Origin: an uncultured Prevotellaceae bacterium
GTDB lineage: Bacteria; Bacteroidota; Bacteroidia; Bacteroidales; Bacteroidaceae
Assembly (NCBI GenBank): GCA_900318815.1
Contig: ONMA01000032.1
Span: 1 to 48,353, forward strand
Direction of reading: 5' to 3'
DNA: 48,353 nt
Position 1 is the stretch's first letter; each line of letters opens with the position of its first letter. Position numbers and translations under genes: made by a program. A model generated the notes under the pieces. The model saw only the letters and a list, made by a program, of their open reading frames with translations, did not search any database and was not told the DNA's origin. Below, piece by piece: positions 1-9,143 of this stretch.

Positions 1-165
1 AGGAAGACCTAAGCTGAAGTAAGGGGAATGCCATGAGAGAGGCAAAGGATTATTTCCCCTCGTTTTGAGGAATCTTTACCGGTCTGAGGGAATTTTACGT
101 TTAAAAGGTTAGGGGAATTATATGGAAGAAGACAAACAAATCCATACTGATAAAAAGTACCCATA
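1..165. other. Left flank without a convincing gene
   Basis: No reading frame of useful length is open here. A 14-codon ORF (122-166) ends in a stop codon that overlaps the ATG of the first glycosyltransferase as TAATG. It could be a leader peptide or chance. I see no clear TTTG/TAnnTTTG promoter, which fits the following gene being read from an operon that starts left of the window. Confidence 0.4.
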
Positions 166-1293
166 ATGAATATTGTTATTATTTCATACGATTATTCTGA
201 CGAGCGGCGGGCTGTTTTTACATTCGTGGCACAGCTTGTCGAACAATGGGCCAAGCAGGGACACAATTGCTGGGTGATAGCTCCCTACAGCATTACTGCC
301 AACCGACGGATTTATGCAAGCAAAGAAGTTATCCGACATGAGGGGAAAGGCACAATAACCATATTTCGGCCAAACTATATCACCACATCCCGGCTGGAGA
401 TTGGGGGAAAACGTATTTCGTGGGTGCTACATGACTGGGCTGTCAATCGTGCTTTACGTTGGTTACCCTGTAAGCCGGATATTATCTATGGCCATTTTTG
501 GGAACAGGCACACGAAGGTTTCCGTTTTGCAAAGGAGCATAACATTCCTCTGTTCGTGGCAACTGGTGAAAGTAATATAGCCAAGATGATTAGCAAATGG
601 AGAGACAAAGACGAGTTTTGTAAATATCTGAGTGGAGTAGTCTGTGTTTCGACAAAGAACAAGCAAGAAAGCCTGGCACTAGGGTTGACTGATGAGAGTA
701 AGTGTGAGGTAATCCCGAATGCTGTCAATGCTGACCAGTTCCGTAAGCTCGACAAAACATTGTGCCGAGACAAGCTGGGCATCACAAAAGACGCCTTTGT
801 CGTGGCCTTTGTAGGATGGTTCAATGAACGGAAAGGTGCCAAACGCTTGGCGCAAGCCATCAATGCCTGCAATGACCCTGACATCAAATCGGTTTTCCTT
901 GGAGCTGGTCCTGAGGAGCCAGACTGCCCTGGCATTATCTTCAAGGGGAAAGTGGCTCACCGCGATGTTCCACGCTACCTCAACGCTGCCGATGTTTTCG
1001 TATTACCAACACTCAAAGAAGGCTGTTGCAATGCTGTGGTTGAGGCTATGGCTTGTGGATTGCCTGTTGTATCATCAAACAGAGAATTCAACTGGGACAT
1101 CCTCAATGAGAGTAATTCAATCATGGTGGAACCAACGGACATCAATGCGATTAGTCATGCTATTCAGCAGTTAAAGACCAATCCCGAATTGCGTCATCGT
1201 ATGGCAGAGGCAGCATTATCTTCAGTGGAACCACTCCATATTGAGAACCGTGCATCCAAAATAATTATTTTTTTCAAAAGCCATGCAACATAA
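166..1293 (+). CDS. GT4-family glycosyltransferase
   Basis: This is a GT-B fold glycosyltransferase of family GT4, expected to add a sugar from a nucleotide-sugar donor to a growing lipid-linked glycan at the inner face of the cytoplasmic membrane. The C-terminal donor domain shows the family signature: VGWFNERKGAKRL near residue 216, GAGPE near 246, and the E-x7-E motif EGCCNAVVE at residues 285-293, followed by AMACGLPVV. The N-terminal acceptor domain is less conserved and has no signal peptide. At 375 residues it has the usual family length. Its end overlaps the next glycosyltransferase by 11 bases, so the two are translationally coupled members of a polysaccharide operon. Donor and acceptor sugars cannot be read from the sequence. 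Confidence 0.9.
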   Translation: MNIVIISYDYSDERRAVFTFVAQLVEQWAKQGHNCWVIAPYSITANRRIYASKEVIRHEGKGTITIFRPNYITTSRLEIGGKRISWVLHDWAVNRALRWLPCKPDIIYGHFWEQAHEGFRFAKEHNIPLFVATGESNIAKMISKWRDKDEFCKYLSGVVCVSTKNKQESLALGLTDESKCEVIPNAVNADQFRKLDKTLCRDKLGITKDAFVVAFVGWFNERKGAKRLAQAINACNDPDIKSVFLGAGPEEPDCPGIIFKGKVAHRDVPRYLNAADVFVLPTLKEGCCNAVVEAMACGLPVVSSNREFNWDILNESNSIMVEPTDINAISHAIQQLKTNPELRHRMAEAALSSVEPLHIENRASKIIIFFKSHAT

Positions 1294-2389
1294 AGTTTGT
1301 TTCTTTAATCAGAGTTCTGTGCATTACCGCAAGAACATCTTCATGCTCATGGATCAGGAACTGGGCATTGACTTCTTCTTTGGCGATTCGCGAAAGCAGG
1401 GGGCTATCAAGGAACTTGACACCTCATGCCTGAAGAATTTCAAAGGTTACTTTCACAACATTGGCTATGGCCCTATTTATTGGCAAAACGGAGCCATACG
1501 GTTACTTTGGAGTGACTATACAGACCTGTTCACAACAGGGGTTCATGGATGTATCTCTGCTTGGGTCATCGTGTTGCTTGCTCCACTTTTTGGCAAACGT
1601 GTCTATTTGTGGTCGCATGGCGCATACGGTGACGAGCGTGGACTCAAGAAGTGGCTCACAGTCTGGAAGATGAAGCGCGTGACTGCTTCACTTCTTTATG
1701 GGAACTATGCCAAGAAATTATTGGTTGAATGGGGTGTGCCAGAAGAGAAATTGCATGTGTTCTACAATTCATTAGCATACGATGAAGAAATGGAAGTTCG
1801 CAAGACGCTAAAGCCTACGGTGTTCTATCGCAACCACTTCAATAACGACTTGCCCAATCTAATCTTTATTGGCAGACTTACAGATGTCAAGAAATTAGAT
1901 ATGGTTGTCCATGCTATGTCTATGCTACGTGATAAAGGTGTCAAGTTGAACATGACCTACGTAGGCGATGGTCCAAAGAAGGCAGAACTTGAAGTATTGG
2001 TAAAGGAACACCAATTACAAGATAACGTTTGGTTCTATGGTCCTTGCTATGACGAAAAACAAATAGCACAAATTATCTACAATGCAGACTTATGCGTATC
2101 GCCTGGAGATGTGGGACTGACAGCCATGCATGCCATGACTTTCGGTACACCTGTAATAAGTCATAACAACTTCTGTCATCAGATGCCTGAATTTGAAGCC
2201 ATTGAGGATGGCAAGACAGGAACTTTTTTCAAGGAGAACGAAGTTGACAGTCTGGCTGACAGTATCCATACATGGCTTACTAATGGTCTCGACCGTGAGC
2301 AAATACGGCAGAACTGCTACGATGTCATAGACAAAAAATACAATCCCCACCTTCAGGTGGAAATGATTAGAAAAGTAATTTATAATTGA
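1283..2389 (+). CDS. GT4-like glycosyltransferase with altered E-x7-E motif
   Basis: This 368-residue GT-B glycosyltransferase carries the GT4 donor domain: [14 protein letters not shown] near residue 193, [11 protein letters not shown] near 226, and [14 protein letters not shown] near 247. Where most GT4 enzymes have E-x7-E it reads [13 protein letters not shown] at residues 273-285, so Gly275 and His283 stand in the places of the two glutamates. This SPG(N/D)VGLTA variant recurs in Bacteroidetes capsule glycosyltransferases as I know them, so I read it as a subfamily mark rather than decay. The gene overlaps its upstream neighbour by 11 bases and the acyltransferase downstream by 4. It probably adds a sugar to the same polysaccharide repeat unit; the linkage is unknown. 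Confidence 0.87.
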   Translation: MQHKVCFFNQSSVHYRKNIFMLMDQELGIDFFFGDSRKQGAIKELDTSCLKNFKGYFHNIGYGPIYWQNGAIRLLWSDYTDLFTTGVHGCISAWVIVLLAPLFGKRVYLWSHGAYGDERGLKKWLTVWKMKRVTASLLYGNYAKKLLVEWGVPEEKLHVFYNSLAYDEEMEVRKTLKPTVFYRNHFNNDLPNLIFIGRLTDVKKLDMVVHAMSMLRDKGVKLNMTYVGDGPKKAELEVLVKEHQLQDNVWFYGPCYDEKQIAQIIYNADLCVSPGDVGLTAMHAMTFGTPVISHNNFCHQMPEFEAIEDGKTGTFFKENEVDSLADSIHTWLTNGLDREQIRQNCYDVIDKKYNPHLQVEMIRKVIYN

Positions 2390-3048
2390 CTATGTTACAA
2401 TATATTTCCTCACTATTTTCGTGGAAGAAGATACTTTTCAAGGATATCTCACTTCTTGCGTATTGGGATCACTCCAGTTCATTTACTCGATATACTTCCT
2501 TGCAGAGGAAAGCAAAACTCTTACATTCTCAAGTAGGGCGACATTCTCGAATTTGCATTGATACAGAGTTGCTAAATACAACTGTAGGCAATTTTACCAT
2601 TATAGCGAGGAACTGCGTTGTTGGCTTAGGAGCACATCCCACCAACACCCTGTCTCCTCATAGCATATTCTACAAAAAGAATCGTTGGAAATGGCATGAT
2701 GATTGGTGCAAAGATACAGGTTTTAGGGAAAGTGATAAGCCTGTAATAATTGGTAGCGGTGTATGGATAGGCATTCGTTGTCTTATTCTCGACGGGGTCA
2801 CTATCGGTGATGGTGCTATTGTTGCAGCAGGAGCAGTAGTTACCAAGGATGTGCCTCCGTTTGCTGTCGTAGGCGGTGTGCCTGCTAAAGTTCTTAAGTA
2901 CCGCTTCTCGCCCGAAGTCATAGAACGTCTATTGGAAATCAAATGGTGGAACCTGCCTGACGAGGAGATTACCCGGATAAAGGATATCTTCCATATCCCC
3001 AACCCCACGCTTGAAGACCTTGACAGGTATTTCCCGAGAAACGAATGA
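2386..3048 (+). CDS. Left-handed beta-helix (hexapeptide) O-acyltransferase
   Basis: The 220-residue product is a xenobiotic/CatB-type acetyltransferase of the left-handed parallel beta-helix fold. Hexapeptide repeats run from [20 protein letters not shown] near residue 65 through the C-terminal [19 protein letters not shown] and [20 protein letters not shown], closing with the [10 protein letters not shown] tail usual in this family. A loop with [10 protein letters not shown] between coils is where the catalytic histidine normally lies. It is expected to move an acetyl group from acetyl-CoA to a sugar hydroxyl or amine. The start codon overlaps the preceding glycosyltransferase stop (ATGTT inside the TGACTATG junction region), so it belongs to that operon and probably decorates the polysaccharide. 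Serine or antibiotic acetylation is unlikely in this setting. Confidence 0.87.
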   Translation: MTMLQYISSLFSWKKILFKDISLLAYWDHSSSFTRYTSLQRKAKLLHSQVGRHSRICIDTELLNTTVGNFTIIARNCVVGLGAHPTNTLSPHSIFYKKNRWKWHDDWCKDTGFRESDKPVIIGSGVWIGIRCLILDGVTIGDGAIVAAGAVVTKDVPPFAVVGGVPAKVLKYRFSPEVIERLLEIKWWNLPDEEITRIKDIFHIPNPTLEDLDRYFPRNE

Positions 3049-3089
3049 TTGTCTGGGAAATCGATACGGCGATAATAACGGTGGGGAAA

Positions 3090-3121
3090 TTTGGAAGGAT
3101 AACGAAAAATGAGTATCTTTG
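3090..3121 (+). promoter_or_regulatory. Bacteroidetes promoter of the first ATPase gene
   Basis: TTTG at 3090-3093 and TATCTTTG at 3114-3121 are separated by 20 bases, matching the Bacteroidetes sigma-ABfr consensus. It gives the ATPase at 3173 a transcript of its own inside the polysaccharide locus. Confidence 0.75.
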
Positions 3122-3124
3122 CGA

Positions 3125-3153
3125 CGTGAATTTTAATGACCGTAAAATTTACG
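3125..3153 (+). promoter_or_regulatory. Inverted repeat between promoter and ATPase start (possible operator)
   Basis: CGTGAATTTTA (3125-3135) and TAAAATTTACG (3143-3153) are inverted copies with one mismatch in 11, seven bases apart. The site lies just downstream of the -7 box and 20 bases before the start codon, where a bound protein would block transcription. What binds it is unknown; autoregulation by the ATPase is my guess. Confidence 0.5.
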
Positions 3154-3172
3154 ACGATAAAAGAAGCGTGGT

Positions 3173-4531
3173 ATGAAGAAGTTCTATGACAGGGAACGAG
3201 AGATGAACCAACTGCACGATATGCAGCAACAGGCGTTCAGTGACTATTCCAGATTCGTGGTGCTCACGGGTCGCAGACGTGTGGGTAAGACCAGTCTGGT
3301 GTACCGTCTGATGGAGGATACTAAGGAGCAGGCCCCAGGTTTGTATTTCTTCGTGGGACGTAAGACGGAGACAACGCTGGTAAGGACATTCTGCGAGGAG
3401 GTGCGCATGAAACTTGACGAGTATATGCCCGAAGGCATTACGACTTTCAGGAGCCTGATGCAACTGCTGTTAGAGATTGGCAAACGAAGGAAGTTCACGC
3501 TGTTTATAGACGAGTTCCAGGAGTTTGACAATGTGAATGTTGGTGTCTTTAGCGACATCCAGGAGCTGTGGGACCGCTACAAGAAGCAAACAAATGTGTG
3601 TCTGATTGTGTCGGGCAGCATCTTTCGGATGATGGAGAAGATTTTCAAGGACGAGGGGCAGCCGCTGTTCGGGCGTGACGACTGCACGATAAGACTACAA
3701 CCATTCACCACGGCTACGATGCGTGAGATATTGGGGGACTACAAGGCGGATTACACGAATGAGGACCTGCTGGCTCTATGGACGATAACGGGCGGTGTGC
3801 CACGGTATATTGAGCAACTGATGAACAACCGCTGCACCAGCATGAAGAAGATGATTCACTATGTGTGCTCAAGCGGCGACAGCTTCTTCATTGACGAGGG
3901 TCGGTCGGTGCTCATTCAAGAGTTCGGCAAGCAGTATGGCACCTATTTCAGCATCTTGGACCAGATAGCGCATGGTGATGTGACGCAGAGCGAGATTGAG
4001 GCTTCACTGGGTATGAAGGTCCTTGGCGGCCAAATGAAGATACTGGAGGAGAAATACGGCATCATCCAGAAGAAACGTCCCGTGGGTGCAAAGAGCGGCA
4101 GCCAGACGGTGCGGTACGAGATACAAGACAATTTTTTCCGTTTCTGGTTCCGCTATATTCACCGCTACGCTTCGCTTATTGAAATAGGTAACCTGCCGGC
4201 CTTGGAACAGATCATGTTGAATGACTATACGACGTTTTCGGGAATCAGCCTGGAGCGTTGGTTCAGACAGAAGATGATGGAGTCACATCGCTACATGACA
4301 ATCGGTGGCTGGTGGCAGAGTGGAGGTGTCAATGCCAAAGGCAACAGGGATGATTTTGAGATTGACATTGTTGCCGAGACGCTTGAGGGCGAGGTGGAGG
4401 CCTACGAGGTGAAGCGGAATCCTCAGAAGTATAGTCCTGCGAGGCTGCAAGAGAAAGTGGAGATGATGCAGCGTCACCTGTTTCGCGGTCAGGATATTAA
4501 GTGGGACGGGCTATCGATGGAGATGATGTAA
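3173..4531 (+). CDS. P-loop ATPase with C-terminal DUF234 / PD-(D/E)XK-like domain
   Basis: The 452-residue protein belongs to the ATPase_2 (archaeal-type STAND/AAA-like) family. The Walker A motif is GRRRVGKTS at residues 33-41 and Walker B is TLFIDEFQEF around Asp113-Glu114. A winged-helix region lies in the middle. The C-terminus is a DUF234-type domain with the PD-(D/E)XK pattern: Asp398 in FEIDIVAE, then Glu412 and Lys414 in EVKRN. The cellular role of the family is not established; ATP-dependent DNA-related or selfish functions have been proposed. The gene has its own promoter and inverted repeat and interrupts a run of polysaccharide genes, so it is likely an insertion with no role in glycan synthesis. 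It looks intact. Confidence 0.85.
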   Translation: MKKFYDREREMNQLHDMQQQAFSDYSRFVVLTGRRRVGKTSLVYRLMEDTKEQAPGLYFFVGRKTETTLVRTFCEEVRMKLDEYMPEGITTFRSLMQLLLEIGKRRKFTLFIDEFQEFDNVNVGVFSDIQELWDRYKKQTNVCLIVSGSIFRMMEKIFKDEGQPLFGRDDCTIRLQPFTTATMREILGDYKADYTNEDLLALWTITGGVPRYIEQLMNNRCTSMKKMIHYVCSSGDSFFIDEGRSVLIQEFGKQYGTYFSILDQIAHGDVTQSEIEASLGMKVLGGQMKILEEKYGIIQKKRPVGAKSGSQTVRYEIQDNFFRFWFRYIHRYASLIEIGNLPALEQIMLNDYTTFSGISLERWFRQKMMESHRYMTIGGWWQSGGVNAKGNRDDFEIDIVAETLEGEVEAYEVKRNPQKYSPARLQEKVEMMQRHLFRGQDIKWDGLSMEMM

Positions 4532-4628
4532 TTCAAATTTACAGTGGCACACTTCATTGCCAATAGCCCCATGACTCAATTATTGTTGTAGATAATAAAA
4601 TAAGAGGTCGCTAAATAACATATACGAT

Positions 4629-5384
4629 ATGAAAATATCTATCATTACAGCCACATACAATAGTGCTGCAACGGTGCGCGACACGATAGAGAGTGTGCTT
4701 CGGCAGACTTATAAAGACGTGGAGTATATCGTGAAGGACGGTGGGTCAATAGACGACACACTTTCCATCTGCCAAGAATATGAGACACAGTTCAAGGGCA
4801 GGATGAGAATCATTTCATGTCCGGACAAAGGTTTGTACGATGCCATGAACGTGGGGATTGAGGCAGCAACAGGTGATGTGATCGGTCTGTTGAATTCCGA
4901 TGATTTCTATACGAGCGACGATGTGCTGCAGACTGTAGCCACGGCCTTTGTTGAGAATAGTAAGCTGGATGCTGTTTATGGCGACATTCACTATGTCAGG
5001 AGTAGTGATTTGAAAAAGTGCGTGAGATATTACTCATCGAAGCATTTCAGGAAAGAACGGATGCTCAAGGGCTGGATGCCGGCACATCCGAGCTTCTATT
5101 GCCGACGTGAGGTGTACCAAAAAAATGGTTTGTACGACACGAGTTTCAAGGTGGCAGCAGATTTCGAACAGCTGTTGCGTCTTATCTATATACATAACAT
5201 AGAAGTCAAATACATAGAAAAGGATTTCGTGACGATGAGGTTAGGAGGAGCTTCCACAAGTGGATGGCTGAGCCACGTGAACATTATGAACGACCATCTG
5301 CGTGCTTTCAGGCAGAATGGAATAAGAAATAATGTGTTTCGTCTTGCCATGAGATATATTGAAAAACTAAGAGAATACAAATGA
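4629..5384 (+). CDS. GT2-family glycosyltransferase
   Basis: This is a GT-A fold inverting glycosyltransferase of 251 residues, close in style to WcaA/colanic-acid type enzymes. It starts with the typical MKISIITATYNSAATVRDTI. YIVKDGGSIDDT near residue 33 binds the nucleotide, and the DxD-like metal site is NSDDF at residues 89-93. KVAADFEQLLRL around residue 178 corresponds to the ED-type catalytic base region. No transmembrane segment is evident. Its stop codon overlaps the start of the WecA-like gene by 4 bases, so the two are probably made together. It likely adds one of the first sugars to the lipid-linked unit begun by that neighbour. Substrate unknown. Confidence 0.9.
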   Translation: MKISIITATYNSAATVRDTIESVLRQTYKDVEYIVKDGGSIDDTLSICQEYETQFKGRMRIISCPDKGLYDAMNVGIEAATGDVIGLLNSDDFYTSDDVLQTVATAFVENSKLDAVYGDIHYVRSSDLKKCVRYYSSKHFRKERMLKGWMPAHPSFYCRREVYQKNGLYDTSFKVAADFEQLLRLIYIHNIEVKYIEKDFVTMRLGGASTSGWLSHVNIMNDHLRAFRQNGIRNNVFRLAMRYIEKLREYK

Positions 5385-6592
5385 GCAACATTCAAATACT
5401 TATGCTATTGTCGCTGTTGTCGCTGGTAGTGACAATGGTGGTCTATCCCCACGTGCTTCGCTACGCCCGGCACTTCAACGTTGTCGATAATCCCGATGCG
5501 CGTAAGCTCCACCGGCAACCAGTGCCAGTTATGGGAGGCGTGGCTGTGTATATCGGTATTTTGGCAGGATGTATTGCTATGTCAACATTCGTCAGAGGAG
5601 CCAGTTTCAACTGGAGTATCATGTCGTTCACCACCATGCTTGTATTAGGAGTATGGGATGATATGAAAAGCCTGTCGGCCATCCTGCGGTTACTGGTCCA
5701 GTTTGGCATCGTGGGCTTATATATTGGCCTAACAGGCCATTACATTGGCAACTTCTACGGTCTTTTCGGCATCTATGAGTTAAGTCCGTGGGTGGGCATA
5801 CCTCTGTCGTTGATAGCCGGGGTGGGCACCATCAATGCCATCAATATGATCGATGGCGTAGATGGCTATTCGTCGGGCTATGGTATGATGGCCTGTGCCA
5901 GCTTCGCCGTGATATTCACATTGACAGGCAGAATGGTGTGGGCCGCTTTGGCTGCCATTGTAGCATCGGCCTTGATACCCTTTTTCATGCACAATGTATT
6001 TGGCAAGCGGTCGAAGATGTTTATCGGCGACGGAGGTACGATGATGTTGGGCTTCATGATGGTCATCTTTGAGTTTGGTGTACTGTCGTATGGTCATGGG
6101 GCAAAATTGGAATCTCGAGGCATAGGGCCTATCGCACTGGTTTTGGCCATACTATGTATTCCCATCTTTGATACGATGCGGGTAATGATAGCACGGATAG
6201 TGAGAGGTTATTCGCCGTTCAAACCTGACAAGAGCCACCTGCACCACCTGTTTATTGATATGGGCTTTTCACACCTTGGCGCTGCCATCAGCATTCTCTT
6301 GCTCAATATGACTGTCATGCTGACGTGGTTCCTGCTTTGGCAATTTGGAGCATCCGTCAATATGCAGTTCTGTATTGTGGCGCTGATGGGCTTTACGGTG
6401 ACTTTCGCGTTATATAAACTGATGAGGTGGCAGCAGTTCAGTGGTCCCGTTGGGGCAGATGGAATGCCGCAGGGTGGGGCACTGTGGCACAAAGCTTGTC
6501 GTTTAGGACGCTGGAGCCACAGAGAGGACAAGGTTTTTTGGCTTAAAATACAAATGCTGGTAGATAGCAGGTGGCTTCGCTTGCGGAAATGA
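5381..6592 (+). CDS. WecA/MraY-type undecaprenyl-phosphate sugar-1-phosphate transferase
   Basis: The 403-residue polytopic membrane protein transfers a HexNAc-1-phosphate from a UDP-sugar to undecaprenyl phosphate, the first step of a lipid-linked polysaccharide. Family motifs are present: the DD pair in GVWDDMKS (Asp93-Asp94), NAINMIDGVDG at residues 152-162, FIGDGGTMMLG near 214, and the cytoplasmic DKSHLHH near 283. About ten hydrophobic segments can be counted. It overlaps the GT2 gene by 4 bases. WecA (GlcNAc) is the best guess; MraY is unlikely outside a cell-wall cluster. After residue 380 the reading frame may be shifted: a coding-like hydrophobic tail continues in the +1 frame to 6707, described as a separate finding. 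Confidence 0.88.
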   Translation: MSNIQILMLLSLLSLVVTMVVYPHVLRYARHFNVVDNPDARKLHRQPVPVMGGVAVYIGILAGCIAMSTFVRGASFNWSIMSFTTMLVLGVWDDMKSLSAILRLLVQFGIVGLYIGLTGHYIGNFYGLFGIYELSPWVGIPLSLIAGVGTINAINMIDGVDGYSSGYGMMACASFAVIFTLTGRMVWAALAAIVASALIPFFMHNVFGKRSKMFIGDGGTMMLGFMMVIFEFGVLSYGHGAKLESRGIGPIALVLAILCIPIFDTMRVMIARIVRGYSPFKPDKSHLHHLFIDMGFSHLGAAISILLLNMTVMLTWFLLWQFGASVNMQFCIVALMGFTVTFALYKLMRWQQFSGPVGADGMPQGGALWHKACRLGRWSHREDKVFWLKIQMLVDSRWLRLRK

Positions 6593-6593
6593 A

Positions 6594-6707
6594 AAGCGAA
6601 GGTTGTCGCATCTGCCGATAGAGTGGCAGCTTTATGGCGTGATAGTAGCAGGCATAGGTACCACATACGGCATCTTCTGGCTGCTAAGGCACAACACGGA
6701 GCGTTAA
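6594..6707 (+). pseudogene. Coding-like membrane tail in the +1 frame after the WecA-like gene
   Basis: Directly after the WecA-like stop codon, the +1 frame reads KRRLSHLPIEWQLYGV followed by a hydrophobic stretch and FWLLRHNTER, then TAA at 6705-6707. It has no upstream ATG of its own; only a TTG at 6603 could start it. It looks like the end of the WecA-like protein thrown out of frame, or a very small membrane peptide. A sequencing error near 6585 is also possible. Confidence 0.4.
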
Positions 6708-6743
6708 AAGATGCTCTACTTGGGAAGGGCGAATCTGACGCAA

Positions 6744-6771
6744 TTATGTAATTTGCATTATGTAATTTGCA
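6744..6771 (+). repeat. 14-base perfect tandem repeat at the -33 box of the second ATPase
   Basis: TTATGTAATTTGCA occurs twice with no gap (6744-6757 and 6758-6771), and a TAATTGTG follows. The second copy supplies the -33 TTTG of the promoter, so a protein bound here would compete with RNA polymerase. Confidence 0.75.
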
Positions 6772-6797
6772 TAATTGTGATAAATGTTGTATCTTTG
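6766..6797 (+). promoter_or_regulatory. Bacteroidetes promoter of the second ATPase gene
   Basis: TTTG at 6766-6769 and TATCTTTG at 6790-6797, 20 bases apart, match the consensus. The start codon is 24 bases downstream of the -7 box. Confidence 0.8.
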
Positions 6798-6821
6798 CAT
6801 CGGATTTAGAAGAAGAAAAAG

Positions 6822-7970
6822 ATGACTGATATACTTAAAAACCCATTTGTCATAATAGGCGATATACCAGAACCATACTTCTGCGACAGAGAAGCCGAGA
6901 CTCGGAAAATCGTCCGCACTATCACGAATGAGGGCAATATTGTCCTCATCTCACCTCGGCGCATGGGAAAATCTCGACTGGTGAAGCACGTATTCAAACA
7001 GTCGATCATAACAGAGCATTATCAAACATTCTACATAGACCTGCTCCACACCAGTAGTATCCGTGAATTCGCATACACTTTTGGAAAGACTGTATTCGAT
7101 CAGCTAAAGTCCCGGAACGAAAAGAGGCTGCAGTCACTTGTTCTCGCCTTGAAATCAATTGCCGGCACCTTTGGTTTTGACCCTTTGACTGGTTTGCCGA
7201 CATTTACATTGGAAATGGGCAGAATACAATCCCCAGAATACACTATACAGGAGGTGATGGGATGGCTGGAGGAAAACGATATGCCATGTATCGTATGTTT
7301 TGATGAATTCCAGCGTATCAACAAATATCCCGACAATAAGCAAGGACAGGTTGAAGCTATGCTCAGGGGAATTATCCAGCATCTACGTAACGTCAACTTC
7401 ATCTTTGCGGGCAGTGAGCAGCATCTGCTTTCAGAAATGTTCTTCTCTTCTGCAAAACCCTTTTACAACAGCGCAGACCAGTTGAATCTGAACCCCCTGA
7501 AGATAGATGTATATACAGATTTTGTCAGGTCGTGGATGGAACAATACAAGAAAAGTATTGATATAGATGCGTTTAGGTTCTATTATGAAAAGTTTGAGGG
7601 CACTACGTATTATCTCCAGAAATTGATGCACGAAGCATTTATCGACTGCGATGCAGGAGCTGTATGTGACAAGACGCTTCTTGACAAAACATACATCAGA
7701 ATGCTGGAAGAAGCTCGTGAAAGCGCATCAAAACTGTTAGGGACACTGACAGAACATCAGAAGAGTGCCTTATACGCCATTGCCAGAGAAGGAAAAGCTG
7801 AGCGAGTGTTAAGCGCTGCCTTCATAAAGAGGCATGCACTGGTATCTACCAGTTCCATGCAATCTGCTATAAAAAAGCTGATAGAGATGGAACTCATATC
7901 TATGCGTAATAACACTTATAGCTTAACTGACATCATGATGCGTTTGTACATCACGGAGGGCATGGACTAA
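6822..7970 (+). CDS. P-loop ATPase of the ATPase_2 family without nuclease domain
   Basis: The 382-residue protein has Walker A SPRRMGKS at residues 44-51 and Walker B IVCFDEFQRI with Asp161-Glu162. After the ATPase core there is a helical region and a C-terminal winged helix (from about residue 315, ending YSLTDIMMRLYI). Unlike the ATPases at 3173 and 11168 it stops after the winged helix and has no PD-(D/E)XK domain, so it is a shorter subtype and not a truncation. It carries its own promoter and a tandem 14-base repeat. Placement between the WecA-like gene and the nucleotidyltransferase suggests insertion into the polysaccharide locus. Molecular role unknown; DNA binding by the winged helix is likely. 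Confidence 0.83.
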   Translation: MTDILKNPFVIIGDIPEPYFCDREAETRKIVRTITNEGNIVLISPRRMGKSRLVKHVFKQSIITEHYQTFYIDLLHTSSIREFAYTFGKTVFDQLKSRNEKRLQSLVLALKSIAGTFGFDPLTGLPTFTLEMGRIQSPEYTIQEVMGWLEENDMPCIVCFDEFQRINKYPDNKQGQVEAMLRGIIQHLRNVNFIFAGSEQHLLSEMFFSSAKPFYNSADQLNLNPLKIDVYTDFVRSWMEQYKKSIDIDAFRFYYEKFEGTTYYLQKLMHEAFIDCDAGAVCDKTLLDKTYIRMLEEARESASKLLGTLTEHQKSALYAIAREGKAERVLSAAFIKRHALVSTSSMQSAIKKLIEMELISMRNNTYSLTDIMMRLYITEGMD

Positions 7971-8007
7971 CAAAGCGCCACGAGTGTAAGATAAGTAGTG
8001 TACTAAT

Positions 8008-9120
8008 ATGATGACAACAGGCAAGAAATTCGTGATTCTGTTACGTCGGGGTATGGGGCTGACCATGCAAGACGACGGAAAGGAACTACCTGTGATTGAG
8101 GACGAGAAGGAGTGGCTGCAGATTATGCGACTGGCTAAGGAACAGGCTGTTTCTGGCATTCTGTTCCGTGGCATGCAACAGATGCCGTCAGAGTTCTCGA
8201 TGCCGCGCCAGATAGTGTTACGCTCATACATGAGGAGTCAGGAAATCCTGAAATACAACAAAAAGGTTGATGGCGCAGCTGTCAGGCTGTGTGCCAAGAT
8301 TGAGCAGGCAGGCTTTCCGTGCTGTGTATTGAAAGGGCAGGGCAACGCCCTGCTATATCCCGACCCATCGGCACGCATGGCTGGCGATATTGACGTGTGG
8401 GTGGCGGCATCGCCGAAAAGTGTCGTTGACTTTGCAAGAAAGGCATTGCCCAGCGCACATGCGTGCTATCATCATGTGACGTATGCCAAATGCGACGGCG
8501 TGGAGGTGGAACTACACTATCGTCCGGCTTTTATGAACAACCCTCTCCACAATAGGCGTATGCAACGTTGGTTCCTGAAAGAGGCCGAAGCGCAATGTAA
8601 GCATGGCGTAACACTTCCCAACGGCGCGGGAACCATCAACGTGCCTACCGACGCATTCAATCGGATCTTCCAGATGACCCACATGATGAACCATGTGGTG
8701 CACGAGGGCTTGGGCATGCGTCAGCTGATGGATTACTATTTCCTGTTGCGCAGGGGCTTTACTCCCGAGGAAAAACTGCACGACCAGCAGCTGTTTCAAC
8801 AGTTCGGCCTGTATGGCATGGCCGGAGCGGTGATGTATGTTCTGCGATGGCTTTTTGTCCTGCCAGAAGACCTGATGCTTGTCCCGCCAGACCAGAAGCG
8901 CGGTGTGTTCCTGTTAAAGGAGGTGCTCTATGGCGGCAACTTTGGCCACTATGACCCTCAGACACGAAAAGCGCGTACCTGGGGGGCAAGGAACATGCTG
9001 CGAATAAAGCGCGACTTGAAGATGCTGACCATATTTCCCTCAGAATGCCTTTGTGAACCGCTCTTCCGTATGTGGCACTTCTTCTGGCGAATACCTTTCG
9101 GGATCAATGAACGTAAGTAA
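8008..9120 (+). CDS. NTP_transf_5-type nucleotidyltransferase family protein
   Basis: This 370-residue protein matches the uncharacterised nucleotidyltransferase family PF14907. The polymerase-beta-like core contains CCVLKGQGNALLYPDP (from about residue 105) and the metal-ligand pair in GDIDVWV (Asp127, Asp129), followed by an HHVTYAKCDGVEVELHY strand that would supply the third acidic residue. A histidine-rich helix TDAFNRIFQMTHMMNHV follows. In Bacteroidales these proteins often sit in capsule and exopolysaccharide loci, as here, but the reaction is not known to me; transfer of a nucleotide to a sugar, lipid or protein is possible. The second ATG could also be used for the start. It is 37 bases downstream of the second ATPase and may be read from that promoter. 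Confidence 0.82.
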   Translation: MMTTGKKFVILLRRGMGLTMQDDGKELPVIEDEKEWLQIMRLAKEQAVSGILFRGMQQMPSEFSMPRQIVLRSYMRSQEILKYNKKVDGAAVRLCAKIEQAGFPCCVLKGQGNALLYPDPSARMAGDIDVWVAASPKSVVDFARKALPSAHACYHHVTYAKCDGVEVELHYRPAFMNNPLHNRRMQRWFLKEAEAQCKHGVTLPNGAGTINVPTDAFNRIFQMTHMMNHVVHEGLGMRQLMDYYFLLRRGFTPEEKLHDQQLFQQFGLYGMAGAVMYVLRWLFVLPEDLMLVPPDQKRGVFLLKEVLYGGNFGHYDPQTRKARTWGARNMLRIKRDLKMLTIFPSECLCEPLFRMWHFFWRIPFGINERK

Positions 9121-9143
9121 CTGTGGTGGGGCAGAGCCTGGGT

